From CAYTMY01 sp964618075 (GTDB lineage: Bacteria > Bacillota > Clostridia > Eubacteriales > Anaerofustaceae), in contig CAZTZO010000001.1 in assembly GCA_964618075.1 (NCBI GenBank), positions 119,120 to 183,119 on the forward strand: a stretch of DNA of 64,000 bases. Direction: 5' to 3'. The notes beneath the pieces were generated by a model. That model made no database searches. It saw nothing but the letters and a program-made list of their open reading frames with translations, and had not been told where the DNA came from. Made by a program: the position numbers and the translations under genes. Of this stretch, positions 44,372-53,802 are shown piece by piece (positions within the stretch are counted from its first letter, which is position 1; each line of letters begins with the position of its first letter).

Positions 44372-45040
44372 TTATTTTGATGTTACTTTACCTATCATTT
44401 TCAAAAACTTTTCGAGATCCTTTAAGCGACCGAGTATCATTAAATGCTCATGCACCTGAAATACATGGTCAGCCGAAGGAACAGCTTCAACGTTATCGTC
44501 ATTTTTAACTGCGAGGATGCTTACTTTATATTTCGAAGCAAACTCTACTTCGCGTATTGTTTTACCTATCCATTGAGGAAGCAGCGCTATTTCGCAGATT
44601 GAAACGTCATCTGTTATTTCGATATAGTCGAAAATTTCCTCTGCACTGTGTCTTACAGCTACTTTTTCTGCCATATCTCTTTCGGGATAAATGACTTCGT
44701 TAGCACCGTTATGCAAGAGAAATTTAGCGTGAATATCACTTGTTGCCCTGCTGAGCACATACTTAGCGCCAAGCTCCTGTAAAAGGTTGGTTATTTCAAG
44801 ACTGTTTTGAAAATTACTGCCCATACATACTATACAAACATCAAAATTAGATACTCCGAGAGACTCAAGAACCTCTCTTTTGGTGCAGTCGCCTATCTGA
44901 GCGTTCGTAACATATTTTAATACGCCGTTGATTTTGTCCTCGTCTTTATCCACGACCATTACTTCACAACCGAGCTCTATAAACTTGCGACTTAAATTTG
45001 TTCCAAACCTGCCCATTCCTATTGCGAGAATAGATTTCAT
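44372..45040 (-). CDS. ktrA: Potassium uptake regulatory subunit KtrA
   Basis: 222 residues. RCK_N Rossmann domain (ILAIGMGRFGTNLSRKF, with the acidic VDKDED end of strand 2) and RCK_C domain (~140-215). It forms an octameric ring that gates KtrB in response to ATP/ADP, and the RCK_C domain in Firmicutes often binds c-di-AMP. It follows ktrB by 20 bases. Confidence 0.95.
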   Translation of the reverse strand: MKSILAIGMGRFGTNLSRKFIELGCEVMVVDKDEDKINGVLKYVTNAQIGDCTKREVLESLGVSNFDVCIVCMGSNFQNSLEITNLLQELGAKYVLSRATSDIHAKFLLHNGANEVIYPERDMAEKVAVRHSAEEIFDYIEITDDVSICEIALLPQWIGKTIREVEFASKYKVSILAVKNDDNVEAVPSADHVFQVHEHLMILGRLKDLEKFLKMIGKVTSK

Positions 45041-45060
45041 AATTACCTCTTTTTATCCTA

Positions 45061-46416
45061 TTATCCTATATTAATTCCTTCTGTCGGTAACTGTGTGGGA
45101 TGCACAGTCTTTTTTTCAACAAAAGCAAGAGCAAACGATAAACTGCCGACACGTCCCAAATACATTAGCATAGTTATTATAACCCTTGATACCACGCTTA
45201 GCATAGAAGTTATACCCAGAGTAAGCCCCACTGTTCCGATAGCCGAAAGAGTTTCGAATACAATATCGGTAAGCGATATAAACGGCTCACAAGTTGCAAT
45301 TATAAACGAAGCAATAAGCGTAAGAGTGAGGTTGATTGTAACAACGGTAACAGCACGGCTCAATATGTTATCGTCTATACGTCTGTTAAATACATTGTTC
45401 CCTCTTGACTTCTTGATATTTGCCCACATCGCTACAAAGAATACGACTATAGTTGTCGTTTTGACGCCGCCTGCCGTAGAGCCGGGAGAACCTCCTATAA
45501 ACATAAGTATCATTGTCAATAGCTTGCCGCCCTGAGACAAATCGGCAGGATTCACAATAAAAAAGCCGGCTGTTCTCGGCGTAACGCTGCAAAAGAACGC
45601 CAAATTAAGCTTTTGGAAGAATGAAAAGTCGGCAAACGCCCCGTTATACTCGATACACATAAACAACACGCTGCCGCCAAGTATCAGTAAACCTGTCATC
45701 CATAATACTATCTTTGTATGGAGCCTGTATTGTTTGAATTTGAAACGGTTTTTCTTTAAGTCGTCCCACACAAAAAAGCCTATGCCTCCGATAATTATCA
45801 ACAAGGCTACCGTTAAGCATACTATGCCGTCTTTAGCAAAGTACGAAAGTGACAGATCGGGCGATATACTGCCCATAATATCAAAGCCGGCGTTGCAGAA
45901 TGCAGATATGGAATGAAATACTCCGGCATATATCCCCTGTTTTATACCCAATACGGGAATAAATCTGATAGACAGTATAAGAGCGCCGACACCCTCAAAT
46001 ATAAATGTGCCGATGATTATTTCTTTAAACAGATGTACGATGCCGCCGATACATTCTGTATTAATGCTTTCTCTCAAGGCGTTACGCATACGAAGGTCTA
46101 TACGCTTGCCCAGTATCATAGAAAACATCGCAATTATAGTTAAAAAACCGAGTCCCCCTATTTGTATAAGGAACAAAATCACCAGTTGACCGAACAATGT
46201 CCATTGCGTAAAGGTATCCTTTAGCACAAGACCTGTCACGCAGGTCGCGCTTGTTGCGGTAAAAAGCGAATTGACGAATCCGAATGAAACGCCGTCTTTA
46301 CTTGCCACGGGGAGCATTAATAGCAGCGTTCCAACGGCAATTAAAGCCAGATACCCTATTGCCACCATCTTTGGATATCCTATTTCTTTTTGCAAATTGT
46401 GTTTATTTAGCGACAT
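45061..46416 (-). CDS. ktrB: Potassium transporter membrane subunit KtrB
   Basis: 451 residues with about eight to ten transmembrane segments in four M1-P-M2 repeats. Selectivity glycines are seen in TSATCVTGL, SAFCNAGFD, TPRTAGF and SAIGTVGLT. It forms the ion-conducting dimer of the Ktr system. A promoter lies at 46443-46471 with a leader of ~25 bases, too short for a c-di-AMP riboswitch. Confidence 0.95.
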   Translation of the reverse strand: MSLNKHNLQKEIGYPKMVAIGYLALIAVGTLLLMLPVASKDGVSFGFVNSLFTATSATCVTGLVLKDTFTQWTLFGQLVILFLIQIGGLGFLTIIAMFSMILGKRIDLRMRNALRESINTECIGGIVHLFKEIIIGTFIFEGVGALILSIRFIPVLGIKQGIYAGVFHSISAFCNAGFDIMGSISPDLSLSYFAKDGIVCLTVALLIIIGGIGFFVWDDLKKNRFKFKQYRLHTKIVLWMTGLLILGGSVLFMCIEYNGAFADFSFFQKLNLAFFCSVTPRTAGFFIVNPADLSQGGKLLTMILMFIGGSPGSTAGGVKTTTIVVFFVAMWANIKKSRGNNVFNRRIDDNILSRAVTVVTINLTLTLIASFIIATCEPFISLTDIVFETLSAIGTVGLTLGITSMLSVVSRVIITMLMYLGRVGSLSFALAFVEKKTVHPTQLPTEGINIG

Positions 46417-46442
46417 ATCTCACTTCTCCGAAATGTCTAATC

Positions 46443-46471
46443 ATTATACAACATATATGTGCAAATGTGAA
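46443..46471 (-). promoter_or_regulatory. Sigma-A promoter of ktrBA
   Basis: Minus-strand -35 TTCACA (46466-46471), 17-bp spacer, -10 TATAAT (46443-46448). Confidence 0.82.
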
Positions 46472-46527
46472 CATAATTCGAGCACATAAATACTTCATGA
46501 TGAGCCTATTGCTCTTAATATTATCAC

Positions 46528-46555
46528 TTGACAGCATAAAGTGATATGTTATAAT
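46528..46555 (+). promoter_or_regulatory. Sigma-A promoter of nadE
   Basis: -35 TTGACA (46528-46533), 16-bp spacer, -10 TATAAT (46550-46555). AAGGAG follows before the ATG at 46587. Confidence 0.88.
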
Positions 46556-46586
46556 GAGCGATATTAATAAAAAGGAGTGACACTGT

Positions 46587-47318
46587 ATGGACGCAAAAAA
46601 AGAAACTGAACAAAGGGTGCAATTTATTAAGGATATCTTACAATCATCTCATGCAAAAGGTATCGTTTACGGCAACAGCGGCGGCAAAGACAGTGCGCTT
46701 GTCGGTATTTTATGCAAAATGGCATGTGATAATACGACCGGGATCATCATGCCATGCTCTTCTAAACGCAACTATTCAAATGATATGCAGGACGCTCTCA
46801 AGGTTGCCGATAAATTCGATATTAAGACTTTAAATGTGGATCTAACGCCTGTAAAGGACGCTTTTATGCTTCAAGCCTCCCACGAATTTGAACTAAACGA
46901 AAATGCACAGGCAAATGTAAACCCCCGATTGAGAATGATAACTCTCTATGCATACGCTGTTGCAAATAATTGTATCGTTGCTGGAACGGGAAATGCCAGT
47001 GAAGCTTATATGGGTTATTTTACTAAATGGGGAGACGGCGCACACGACTTTAATCCTATCGCAGATATGTTTGTAAGCGAAATCTACGAGCTGCTCGAAT
47101 ATCTCGGTGCACCCGAAGAAGTAATTACAAAGGCTCCGTCGGCAGCCCTAAGGGAAGGACAAACAGACGAGGGCGAAATGGGAGTAAAATATGCACAAAT
47201 AGAGTCATATATAAAAAACGGGCCCAAAAGCGTAGATGAAAAATCTCGCGCAATCATCAAAAAGCTTCATGAAGCGAGCGAACACAAAAGAAACGCCATA
47301 CCGGTTTATAAAAAATAG
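46587..47318 (+). CDS. nadE: Ammonia-dependent NAD(+) synthetase
   Basis: 243 residues. PP-loop SGGKDSA at 31-37 (commonly SGGIDSA or SGGVDSA), GTGNASEAYMGYFTKWGDGAHDFNPIADM and PSAALREGQTDEGEMG, and the C-terminal HKRNAIP. It amidates deamido-NAD with ammonia. There is no glutaminase domain. Single-gene unit with its own promoter and terminator, divergent from ktrBA. Confidence 0.94.
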   Translation: MDAKKETEQRVQFIKDILQSSHAKGIVYGNSGGKDSALVGILCKMACDNTTGIIMPCSSKRNYSNDMQDALKVADKFDIKTLNVDLTPVKDAFMLQASHEFELNENAQANVNPRLRMITLYAYAVANNCIVAGTGNASEAYMGYFTKWGDGAHDFNPIADMFVSEIYELLEYLGAPEEVITKAPSAALREGQTDEGEMGVKYAQIESYIKNGPKSVDEKSRAIIKKLHEASEHKRNAIPVYKK

Positions 47319-47346
47319 CGTACACATAATGAATTAAATACTATAA

Positions 47347-47390
47347 AATATCACCCTCTAAGTAAGAGACTTAAGAGGGTGGTATTTTAA
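47347..47390 (+). terminator. Intrinsic terminator of nadE
   Basis: A 13-bp stem (47347-47359 with 47374-47386, one G-U pair) is followed by TTTTAA. It sits between the converging nadE and iorB genes and may act on both. Confidence 0.8.
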
Positions 47391-47419
47391 CACTGTCAGC
47401 CAAATGCGCCAAGAATTTT

Positions 47420-47986
47420 TTATTTCATTCCCATTTCAAGAGCCTTTATATTTAGCTCTATAAAAGCGGGCTTTACATTTTGCTTTATGATTTGCTGCCA
47501 ATTAATGTTTGTAAGGTTAAGCTGTTTTATGACATATCCGAGAAGGATCACATTGGCAACCTTTGTATTTCCCAATTCAACAGCTTCTTTGTTTGCGTCA
47601 ACCACAACTACGTTTGCTTTTGCTTTCAATTCCTCTATGATATTTGAAGGATACTCGAAAGCACCGCTTATTACGCTCATGGGCTCGATTTCGCAATCGT
47701 TAACAATAACCGTACCGCCTTGCTTAAGGTAGGAAATATATCTTGCCGCCTCAAGCTTCTCGAAAGCTATTATAAGATCCGCGCTTCCAAGCTCTATGAC
47801 CGGCGAAAAAACTTCGTCTTCAGAGTACCTTATGTGAGAGGTAACGCTGCCTCCCCTTTGACTCATGCCGTGAATCTCGCTCATCTTAACATCGTAGCCC
47901 GCACTCAAAAGCCCCAGTGTGAGAAGCTTAGAAGCAAGGATAGTACCCTGTCCGCCTACTCCGCTCATTAAAATACTGTTAGTCAT
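47420..47986 (-). CDS. iorB: Indolepyruvate:ferredoxin oxidoreductase beta subunit
   Basis: 188 residues, the gamma-domain type of 2-oxoacid oxidoreductases: ILMSGVGGQGTILASKLL, KMSEIHGMSQRGGSVTSHIR, and LILGYVIKQLN-like helix. With IorA it oxidatively decarboxylates aryl pyruvates from aromatic amino acids to aryl-acetyl-CoA, reducing ferredoxin. Its start overlaps iorA by eight bases. Confidence 0.95.
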   Translation of the reverse strand: MTNSILMSGVGGQGTILASKLLTLGLLSAGYDVKMSEIHGMSQRGGSVTSHIRYSEDEVFSPVIELGSADLIIAFEKLEAARYISYLKQGGTVIVNDCEIEPMSVISGAFEYPSNIIEELKAKANVVVVDANKEAVELGNTKVANVILLGYVIKQLNLTNINWQQIIKQNVKPAFIELNIKALEMGMK

Positions 47987-49763
47987 TTTTCGCCTCCGTT
48001 ATAGCCGATTTGGGGCAAACCTGCGAGCATACAGAGCACCCGAGACAAGCCTGCTCGTCAATAACGGCTTTTTTATTTTTAGCCTTATATGAGAGTGCAG
48101 GACAGCCGCAATCAAGACATTTTTTACACCCGATACATTTTTCATCATCCACATAATACTTTTTTGTGAATAATTCGCTGAATTCATTTTTATCAATCGC
48201 ACTGAATTTTTTGAGTGCGCACGGATATCTGGTTATTATGACTGACGGTCCGTCAAATGCATAGGCTTTCTTTATAGCCTCCTCGACCGATTTAAGATCG
48301 TTGGGGTCAACTTGTATTATATTTTTAACGCCTATCGCGCTTACAAGCTCGGGGATCTTAATTATGTTTGCTTCGTCCTGCTGAGCCGTATAACCGCTGC
48401 CGGGGTTGTCCTGATGACCGGTCATTCCGGTTATTCTGTTGTCTAATATTATGGTTATGACTTTGCTGTTGTTATACACAACATTTACGAGGCTGTTCAT
48501 TCCTGTGTGAAAGAATGTCGAATCGCCTATGACTGCAATAGCCCTCGTGTCCTCTGACTTAATGTCAAAGGCCTTCTGCGCGCCGTGTGCCGCGGAAATA
48601 CTTGCACCCATACAAATAATAGAATGCATGGCATTATATGGAGGAGCAAAGCCGAGACTGTAGCAACCTATATCTCCCGATATATATACGTTTTTTTGTT
48701 TTGCAAGCACATAGAAAAGTCCCCTGTGCGGACAACCAACGCAAAGAGCCGGCGCTCTGGGAGGTACATCGTCAAGCTTCATTTCTTCCGATGAAAGATC
48801 CTTGCCGTAAAAAGCCTTTCTGATAACATCCGGTGTCAACTCATCGTTAGCCGGGAAAACGTCCTTCCCTGTGATATTGATCCCTGCGGCTTTTATGGCG
48901 TTTTCCATTATAGGGTCATTTTCTTCTATAACATACAGCTTGTCAACCTTTGAAGCAAACTCGGCTATCTGTTTTATCGGCAAAGGATGAGTAAATCCTG
49001 CTTTAAAGTATGAAGCCTTATCTGAGAATACTTCTTTAGCATATTCATAGCAAATGCCGCTTGCTACAATGCCCAGTGAGGTATCGTTATATTCCATATA
49101 ATTGAATCCGCTTGTTTCGGAATATTCGGATAGCTTTTTTTCACGCTTCAATACGTTTACTTTATGTACTTTTGCGTTTGCAGGCACAGCAACGTATTTT
49201 TTGAGATTTTTCTCATAAGGCTCATACGAATATACTGTTTTTTCTCTCAATTCGACCTGAGACTTGGAATGACATACGCGTGTAGTCATTCTGATAAGCG
49301 AAGGAGTGCTGAATTTTTCACTGACCTCAAACGCTTCTCTTATCATGTCATAGCATTCCTGTGAATCGGAGGGTTCAAATAACGGGATATTGGCATGATA
49401 AGCGTACATTCTGTTATCCTGTTCATTTTGAGATGAATGAACGCCCGGTTCATCTGCCGTTATTATCACGAGCCCCTTGGTTACGCCTACGGAAGCTATC
49501 GTAAAGAGAGGATCCGCCGCCACATTCAATCCGACATGCTTCATCATAGCGGCAGAACGGACTCCCGCAATGCTCGCTCCGAATACTCCCTCTAATGCTG
49601 TCTTTTCATTTGGTGCCCATTCAGCATATATCTCGTTTTTATGCTGTGCAAGTGTTTCAAGGATCTCCGTACTCGGAGTCCCGGGGTAAGCCGACGCATA
49701 CCTGCATCCCGCATCAATGATTGCAGACGCCACAGCTTCATTTCCCGTCATTAATTGTTTCAT
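47979..49763 (-). CDS. iorA: Indolepyruvate:ferredoxin oxidoreductase alpha subunit
   Basis: 594 residues. N-terminal pyrimidine-binding domain (GNEAVASAIIDAGCRYASAYPGTP), a transketolase-like middle, a TPP domain with GDSTFFHTGMNSL, and a C-terminal ferredoxin domain with two cluster motifs (CIGCKKCLDCGCP at 543-555 and CLGCSVCSQVCP at 573-584). The first ferredoxin motif has an extra spacing CxxCxxCxxCxCP, typical of IorA. Points to anaerobic amino-acid metabolism. Confidence 0.96.
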   Translation of the reverse strand: MKQLMTGNEAVASAIIDAGCRYASAYPGTPSTEILETLAQHKNEIYAEWAPNEKTALEGVFGASIAGVRSAAMMKHVGLNVAADPLFTIASVGVTKGLVIITADEPGVHSSQNEQDNRMYAYHANIPLFEPSDSQECYDMIREAFEVSEKFSTPSLIRMTTRVCHSKSQVELREKTVYSYEPYEKNLKKYVAVPANAKVHKVNVLKREKKLSEYSETSGFNYMEYNDTSLGIVASGICYEYAKEVFSDKASYFKAGFTHPLPIKQIAEFASKVDKLYVIEENDPIMENAIKAAGINITGKDVFPANDELTPDVIRKAFYGKDLSSEEMKLDDVPPRAPALCVGCPHRGLFYVLAKQKNVYISGDIGCYSLGFAPPYNAMHSIICMGASISAAHGAQKAFDIKSEDTRAIAVIGDSTFFHTGMNSLVNVVYNNSKVITIILDNRITGMTGHQDNPGSGYTAQQDEANIIKIPELVSAIGVKNIIQVDPNDLKSVEEAIKKAYAFDGPSVIITRYPCALKKFSAIDKNEFSELFTKKYYVDDEKCIGCKKCLDCGCPALSYKAKNKKAVIDEQACLGCSVCSQVCPKSAITEAKND

Positions 49764-49913
49764 AATACTCTACCTTTTGTGCATTTTTTCATGTACGGTT
49801 TTAAACCGATATCAAATGTGTTAAAATATCAATACATTATAGATTATTTCTCTCTTCACTACAACCCAATGAGTGAAAAACCAATAAAAATGAATCACCT
49901 GAAAGGCAAACAA

Positions 49914-50531
49914 ATGCTCATATTGAAAATTTTATGCGCTGCTGTTATATCGTATTTGCTTGGATGCATCAACGCGGCTTATATATATTCAACCAACTTT
50001 AAGAACAAAGACATAAGAAGCTACGGCAGCGGAAATGCGGGCTCTACAAACGTCTTAAGAGTATATGGCTTCAAACCGGCCTTCGCAGTATTTTTATGGG
50101 ATATGTTTAAGGGTTTTTTGGCAATAAAAATAGGTATGCTTCTCTGTCCGGATTTTGATTATATTGTGCTTATATGCGCTGTATTTGTAGTGTGCGGACA
50201 CAACTGGCCTGTATTTATTAATTACAGAGGCGGCAAAGGCGTAGCGACCACCTTCGGCATAATGATGGCAATAATGCCTGTTATAGCGATTACGTCCTTT
50301 TTAATAGCAATCGCCATTTTATTTATAACGAAAATGATGTCAGCGGGTACAGTTATAGGAATGATAATAGCTTCTGTTATAACCGCTTTCTCAAATAATC
50401 CCTTTTCGTACAAGCTGACGGTGGCTCTTCTTGCTTTATTTTGCATATTTCAGCACAGAGGGAACATCGAGCGTATATTCAACCATACCGAAAACAAATT
50501 TGATTTCGGAAATAAAAACGGCGGTAAATAA
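49914..50531 (+). CDS. plsY: Glycerol-3-phosphate acyltransferase PlsY
   Basis: 205 residues from the ATG at 49914 (MLILKILCA), chosen because GAAAGG is upstream and the length fits the family; in-frame codons further up overlap the iorA promoter side. Five to seven transmembrane helices. Motifs GSGNAGSTNVLR, GHNWPVFINYRGGKGVAT and a third near HRGNIERI are present. It acylates glycerol-3-phosphate from acyl phosphate in phospholipid synthesis. Confidence 0.94.
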   Translation: MLILKILCAAVISYLLGCINAAYIYSTNFKNKDIRSYGSGNAGSTNVLRVYGFKPAFAVFLWDMFKGFLAIKIGMLLCPDFDYIVLICAVFVVCGHNWPVFINYRGGKGVATTFGIMMAIMPVIAITSFLIAIAILFITKMMSAGTVIGMIIASVITAFSNNPFSYKLTVALLALFCIFQHRGNIERIFNHTENKFDFGNKNGGK

Positions 50532-50534
50532 TAT

Positions 50535-51890
50535 ATGCAGGAAAGCATGTTTGATATAAGCTATAAAAATGAAATTAAAAAAAACGCTCCTCTCGCCGAT
50601 AAAATGCGTCCGCATACTATTGAGGATTTTGTAGGACAGGAGCATGTGGCTGCAAAAGGAAGGCTTTTATACAGAATGATAAAGGCGGATAAAATACAGT
50701 CGCTTATACTTTACGGGCCTCCCGGATGCGGGAAAACCACTTTGGCAGAAATAATTTCCAATTCAACAAACAGTATTTTTGTAAGAATAAACGCTGTCAC
50801 AAGCGGAGTTGCTGACATTAAAAGCATTATTAAAAGTGCAGAAGAAAATTTAAGCATGTATCAAAAGCGTACCATTGTTTTTATTGATGAAATTCACCGA
50901 TTCAACAAATCACAGCAGGACGCTCTTCTCCCTTCCGTTGAAAACGCCACTATAATCCTTATCGGAGCGACCACAGAGAACCCCTACTTCGAAATTAATT
51001 CCGCTCTTATATCACGTTCTACTGTAATTGAGCTAAAAAAACTTTCCAACAATAATGTTGCGCAGCTTATTTTACGCGCCGTTCGTGATAAACAAAACGG
51101 TCTGGGAATTTATAATATTGAAATAAGCGATGAAGCGATCGCCCATTGGGCAAGAACGGCTGACGGCGATTGCCGTATTGCGCTTAATGCGCTTGAGCTG
51201 GCATTTCTTACCACGAAAAAGGATGAAAACGGAAAGATAACCATAGATCTTTCTACGGCGCAGGACAGCATACAAAAAAAAGCAGTAAAGTATGACAAGA
51301 CAGACAGCAATCACCACGATACGATAAGCGCTTTTATAAAGAGTATGCGAGGAAGCGATCCCGACGCTGCACTGTATTACCTTGCAAAAATGATGTACGC
51401 CGGAGAAGACCCGAAATTCATTGCACGAAGAATGGTGATATTTGCCTCTGAGGATATCTCCAACGCCGACCCATACGCTCTCACACTTGCCATAAGCGTG
51501 TTTAGAGCAGTGGAAACTATCGGAATGCCTGAATGCCGTATAAATCTGGCGCACGGAGCTTGCTATTTGGCATGTGCCCCTAAGAGCAACGCTTCCTATC
51601 TGGCTTACAATAAAGCAATGTCTGACGTTGAAAGAGAAAAGATTGAACCCATACCAAAGCATTTGCAAAACGCTGTATTTTCGGCACAGAAAAAAGCCGG
51701 CGTAGGTGAGGGATATAAATATCCGCATGATTATGATAATCACTATATTGTTCAGCAGTACCTGCCGGACAACCTCAAAGACAGAAAATATTATATTCCC
51801 GACGGCATAGGTTACGAAAAGAAGCTCATAGAATATTTACAGAAGATAAAAAACGTGTATAATAGTAATGATAAAGGAGAGAAAAAATAG
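50535..51890 (+). CDS. rarA: Replication-associated recombination protein RarA
   Basis: 451 residues. AAA+ ATPase with PLADKMRPHTIEDFVGQEH, Walker A GPPGCGKTT, Walker B FIDEIHRF, sensor GATTENPYFEINSALISR, and the C-terminal tetramerisation domain (GSDPDAALYYLAKMMYAGEDPKFIARR). It acts at stalled replication forks. Four bases after plsY. The ribosome site is weak. Confidence 0.95.
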   Translation: MQESMFDISYKNEIKKNAPLADKMRPHTIEDFVGQEHVAAKGRLLYRMIKADKIQSLILYGPPGCGKTTLAEIISNSTNSIFVRINAVTSGVADIKSIIKSAEENLSMYQKRTIVFIDEIHRFNKSQQDALLPSVENATIILIGATTENPYFEINSALISRSTVIELKKLSNNNVAQLILRAVRDKQNGLGIYNIEISDEAIAHWARTADGDCRIALNALELAFLTTKKDENGKITIDLSTAQDSIQKKAVKYDKTDSNHHDTISAFIKSMRGSDPDAALYYLAKMMYAGEDPKFIARRMVIFASEDISNADPYALTLAISVFRAVETIGMPECRINLAHGACYLACAPKSNASYLAYNKAMSDVEREKIEPIPKHLQNAVFSAQKKAGVGEGYKYPHDYDNHYIVQQYLPDNLKDRKYYIPDGIGYEKKLIEYLQKIKNVYNSNDKGEKK

Positions 51891-52631
51891 ATGTCAGGAC
51901 ACTCAAAATGGGCGAACATTAAGTTTAAAAAAGGCAAAGCAGACGCAGAAAAAGGAAAAGTGTACACAAAAATGGCTAAAGTCATAGCAATAGCAGCCAG
52001 AGAAGGAGGAGCTGATCCTTCAGCCAACTCCAAGTTAAAGGAGGCTATAGCCAAGGCAAAAGCTCAAAATATGCCAAACGATAATATCGACCGTGCAATA
52101 AAAAAGGGTGCGGGAGAATTGGGAGGTGGTTCATTCGAAACAGTTATTTACGAAGGATACGGAGTCGGGGGGACAGCTGTTATTGTTGAAGCTCTTACAG
52201 ACAATAAAAACCGCACCGCAGCAGACGTAAGACACGCCTTTGACAAATGCGGAGGTAATCTCGGAACAAACGGATGCGTATCTTTCATGTTTGACAAAAA
52301 AGGACTTCTGGTATTCTTGAAGGAAGACTGCCCCATGGGAGAAGACGAGCTTATGGAATTGGCTCTCAATTCCGGTGCGCAGGACTTTGAAACGAACGAA
52401 GATACATACGAGATAACGAGCACACCTGAGGATTTCTTAAGTGTGTGTGACGCAACACAAAATGCGGGATTAACAGCATTGAGCGCTGAGATAGCAATGA
52501 TACCACAAACTCAAACTTTTCTAAGCGACCCTGAGCTTATAAAGAAGTTTATGAAAATGCTTGAAATGTTTGACGACAGCGACGACGTACAGAACGTTTG
52601 GCATAACTGCGACATGCCCGAAGACGAATAA
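51891..52631 (+). CDS. yebC: YebC/PmpR family DNA-binding or translation factor
   Basis: 246 residues starting MSGHSKWANIKFKKGKADAEKGK, with the three-domain YebC fold and conserved GGGSFETVIYEGYGVGGTAVIVEALTDNKNRTAADVRHAF. Long described as a transcriptional regulator; recent work links YebC proteins to translation through proline-rich stretches. It begins right after the rarA stop and ends one base before a converging gene. Confidence 0.95.
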   Translation: MSGHSKWANIKFKKGKADAEKGKVYTKMAKVIAIAAREGGADPSANSKLKEAIAKAKAQNMPNDNIDRAIKKGAGELGGGSFETVIYEGYGVGGTAVIVEALTDNKNRTAADVRHAFDKCGGNLGTNGCVSFMFDKKGLLVFLKEDCPMGEDELMELALNSGAQDFETNEDTYEITSTPEDFLSVCDATQNAGLTALSAEIAMIPQTQTFLSDPELIKKFMKMLEMFDDSDDVQNVWHNCDMPEDE

Positions 52632-52632
52632 A

Positions 52633-53208
52633 TCAAATAGGGATAAGTCCGTATATTATCACCCCCAGAGCTGCCGATATAAGTATCAGCACTGCGGGGT
52701 GTATTTTTTTTACAAACAAATTTATCAATATTACGATAACAAAGATCGCTATTGCCTTCAAATCAAGCTCAACACCCGAGTCGTAAACTCCTTTACTGAA
52801 AGCAGCTGTTAGAACAGAGAGAGCGGCATATGCTATAAGTGCTATAATAACGGGTCTAAGGGAGGTCATTACATTTTTCACATACCTGTTGTCTTTTAAG
52901 CTTTTAAATAAATAGGCAATCAGAAGAATAATTATAAAGGAAGGTAAAACTACTCCGAGGGTTGAACAAAACGCTCCGAATACTCCGCCCATCTTATTAC
53001 CGATAAAGGTTGCCATGTTTATAGCTATCGGTCCCGGTGTAGACTCAGAAACCGCTATAAAATCTATCACAGTGTCAACGTCCGCCCAGCCGCGCGTAAC
53101 TACCTCTGATTGAATCATAGGTATCATTGCGTAGCCGCCTCCGATCGTAAACAACCCTATAAGAAAAAAAACATAGAATAATTCAAAGAATATCATCTCT
53201 GTGTTCAT
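52633..53208 (-). CDS. Chromate transporter half-protein (second subunit)
   Basis: 191 residues with about six transmembrane helices and the CHR motifs FFLIGLFTIGGGYAMIPMI and FIAVSESTPGPIAINMATFIG. The CHR family includes fused two-domain ChrA and, in Firmicutes, two half-size proteins. It overlaps the upstream homologue by 26 bases, so the two are likely made together. Natural substrate in anaerobes is unclear. Confidence 0.88.
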   Translation of the reverse strand: MNTEMIFFELFYVFFLIGLFTIGGGYAMIPMIQSEVVTRGWADVDTVIDFIAVSESTPGPIAINMATFIGNKMGGVFGAFCSTLGVVLPSFIIILLIAYLFKSLKDNRYVKNVMTSLRPVIIALIAYAALSVLTAAFSKGVYDSGVELDLKAIAIFVIVILINLFVKKIHPAVLILISAALGVIIYGLIPI

Positions 53209-53770
53209 CCTTCTTTATAAAAAGATTTAATTTTGCGCTTAAAATGCCGAACAGCACTGCGCCGAGAATAATAAATACTGCTTTTACCTTGATAAATACC
53301 GCAAGGAAGAAAGCTATTATGAAAATGGCAATATTTACCGGAGTTTTTTCAACCGATCCTGACAACCTAAACACGCTGTTCAAAAGCAGATAGCCAACAG
53401 CGGCTTTTATGCCTAAAAAAGCGTAGCTCACCCATTTATTTGAACGAAACGCCTCGTAAAAATATGAAATTATCAGTATGATTACAAAAGATGGCAAAAT
53501 AACGCCGAGAGTCGCTATTGCACTGCCTAACACGCCTGACACCTTGTTTCCTACAAAGGTCGCCATATTAACAGCAATCGGTCCGGGAGTTGATTCGGCA
53601 ATTGCTATCATATCAAGCATTTCCTTATCGTCTATCCAATTTCGTTTGTCAACTACCTCAGCGCGTATCAACGGTATCATTGCGTAGCCGCCGCCGAAGG
53701 TAAATGCGCCTATTTTTAAAAACGCAATAAACAGCTTTATCAGTTTTTTTCGTTCTTCTTTCTTTCTCAT
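53183..53770 (-). CDS. Chromate transporter half-protein (first subunit)
   Basis: 195 residues, a paralogue of the downstream protein, with FLKIGAFTFGGGYAMIPLI and MIAIAESTPGPIAVNMATFVG. Together they make a two-subunit CHR transporter. The basic N terminus MRKKEERKKL fits an inside orientation. It lies 32 bases from the recG stop-side region, possibly co-transcribed after recG. Confidence 0.88.
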   Translation of the reverse strand: MRKKEERKKLIKLFIAFLKIGAFTFGGGYAMIPLIRAEVVDKRNWIDDKEMLDMIAIAESTPGPIAVNMATFVGNKVSGVLGSAIATLGVILPSFVIILIISYFYEAFRSNKWVSYAFLGIKAAVGYLLLNSVFRLSGSVEKTPVNIAIFIIAFFLAVFIKVKAVFIILGAVLFGILSAKLNLFIKKDEHRDDIL

Positions 53771-53802
53771 TTTTTCTACCCGTCCGTTTCGATAAAACCC
53801 TT

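Noticed and set aside
46417..46442. c-di-AMP (ydaO-type) riboswitch before ktrBA
   Set aside because: The predicted leader is only about 25 bases, too short for the aptamer.
49755..49913. Upstream extension of plsY
   Set aside because: It is not like PlsY, overlaps the iorA start region, and a ribosome site precedes the ATG at 49914.
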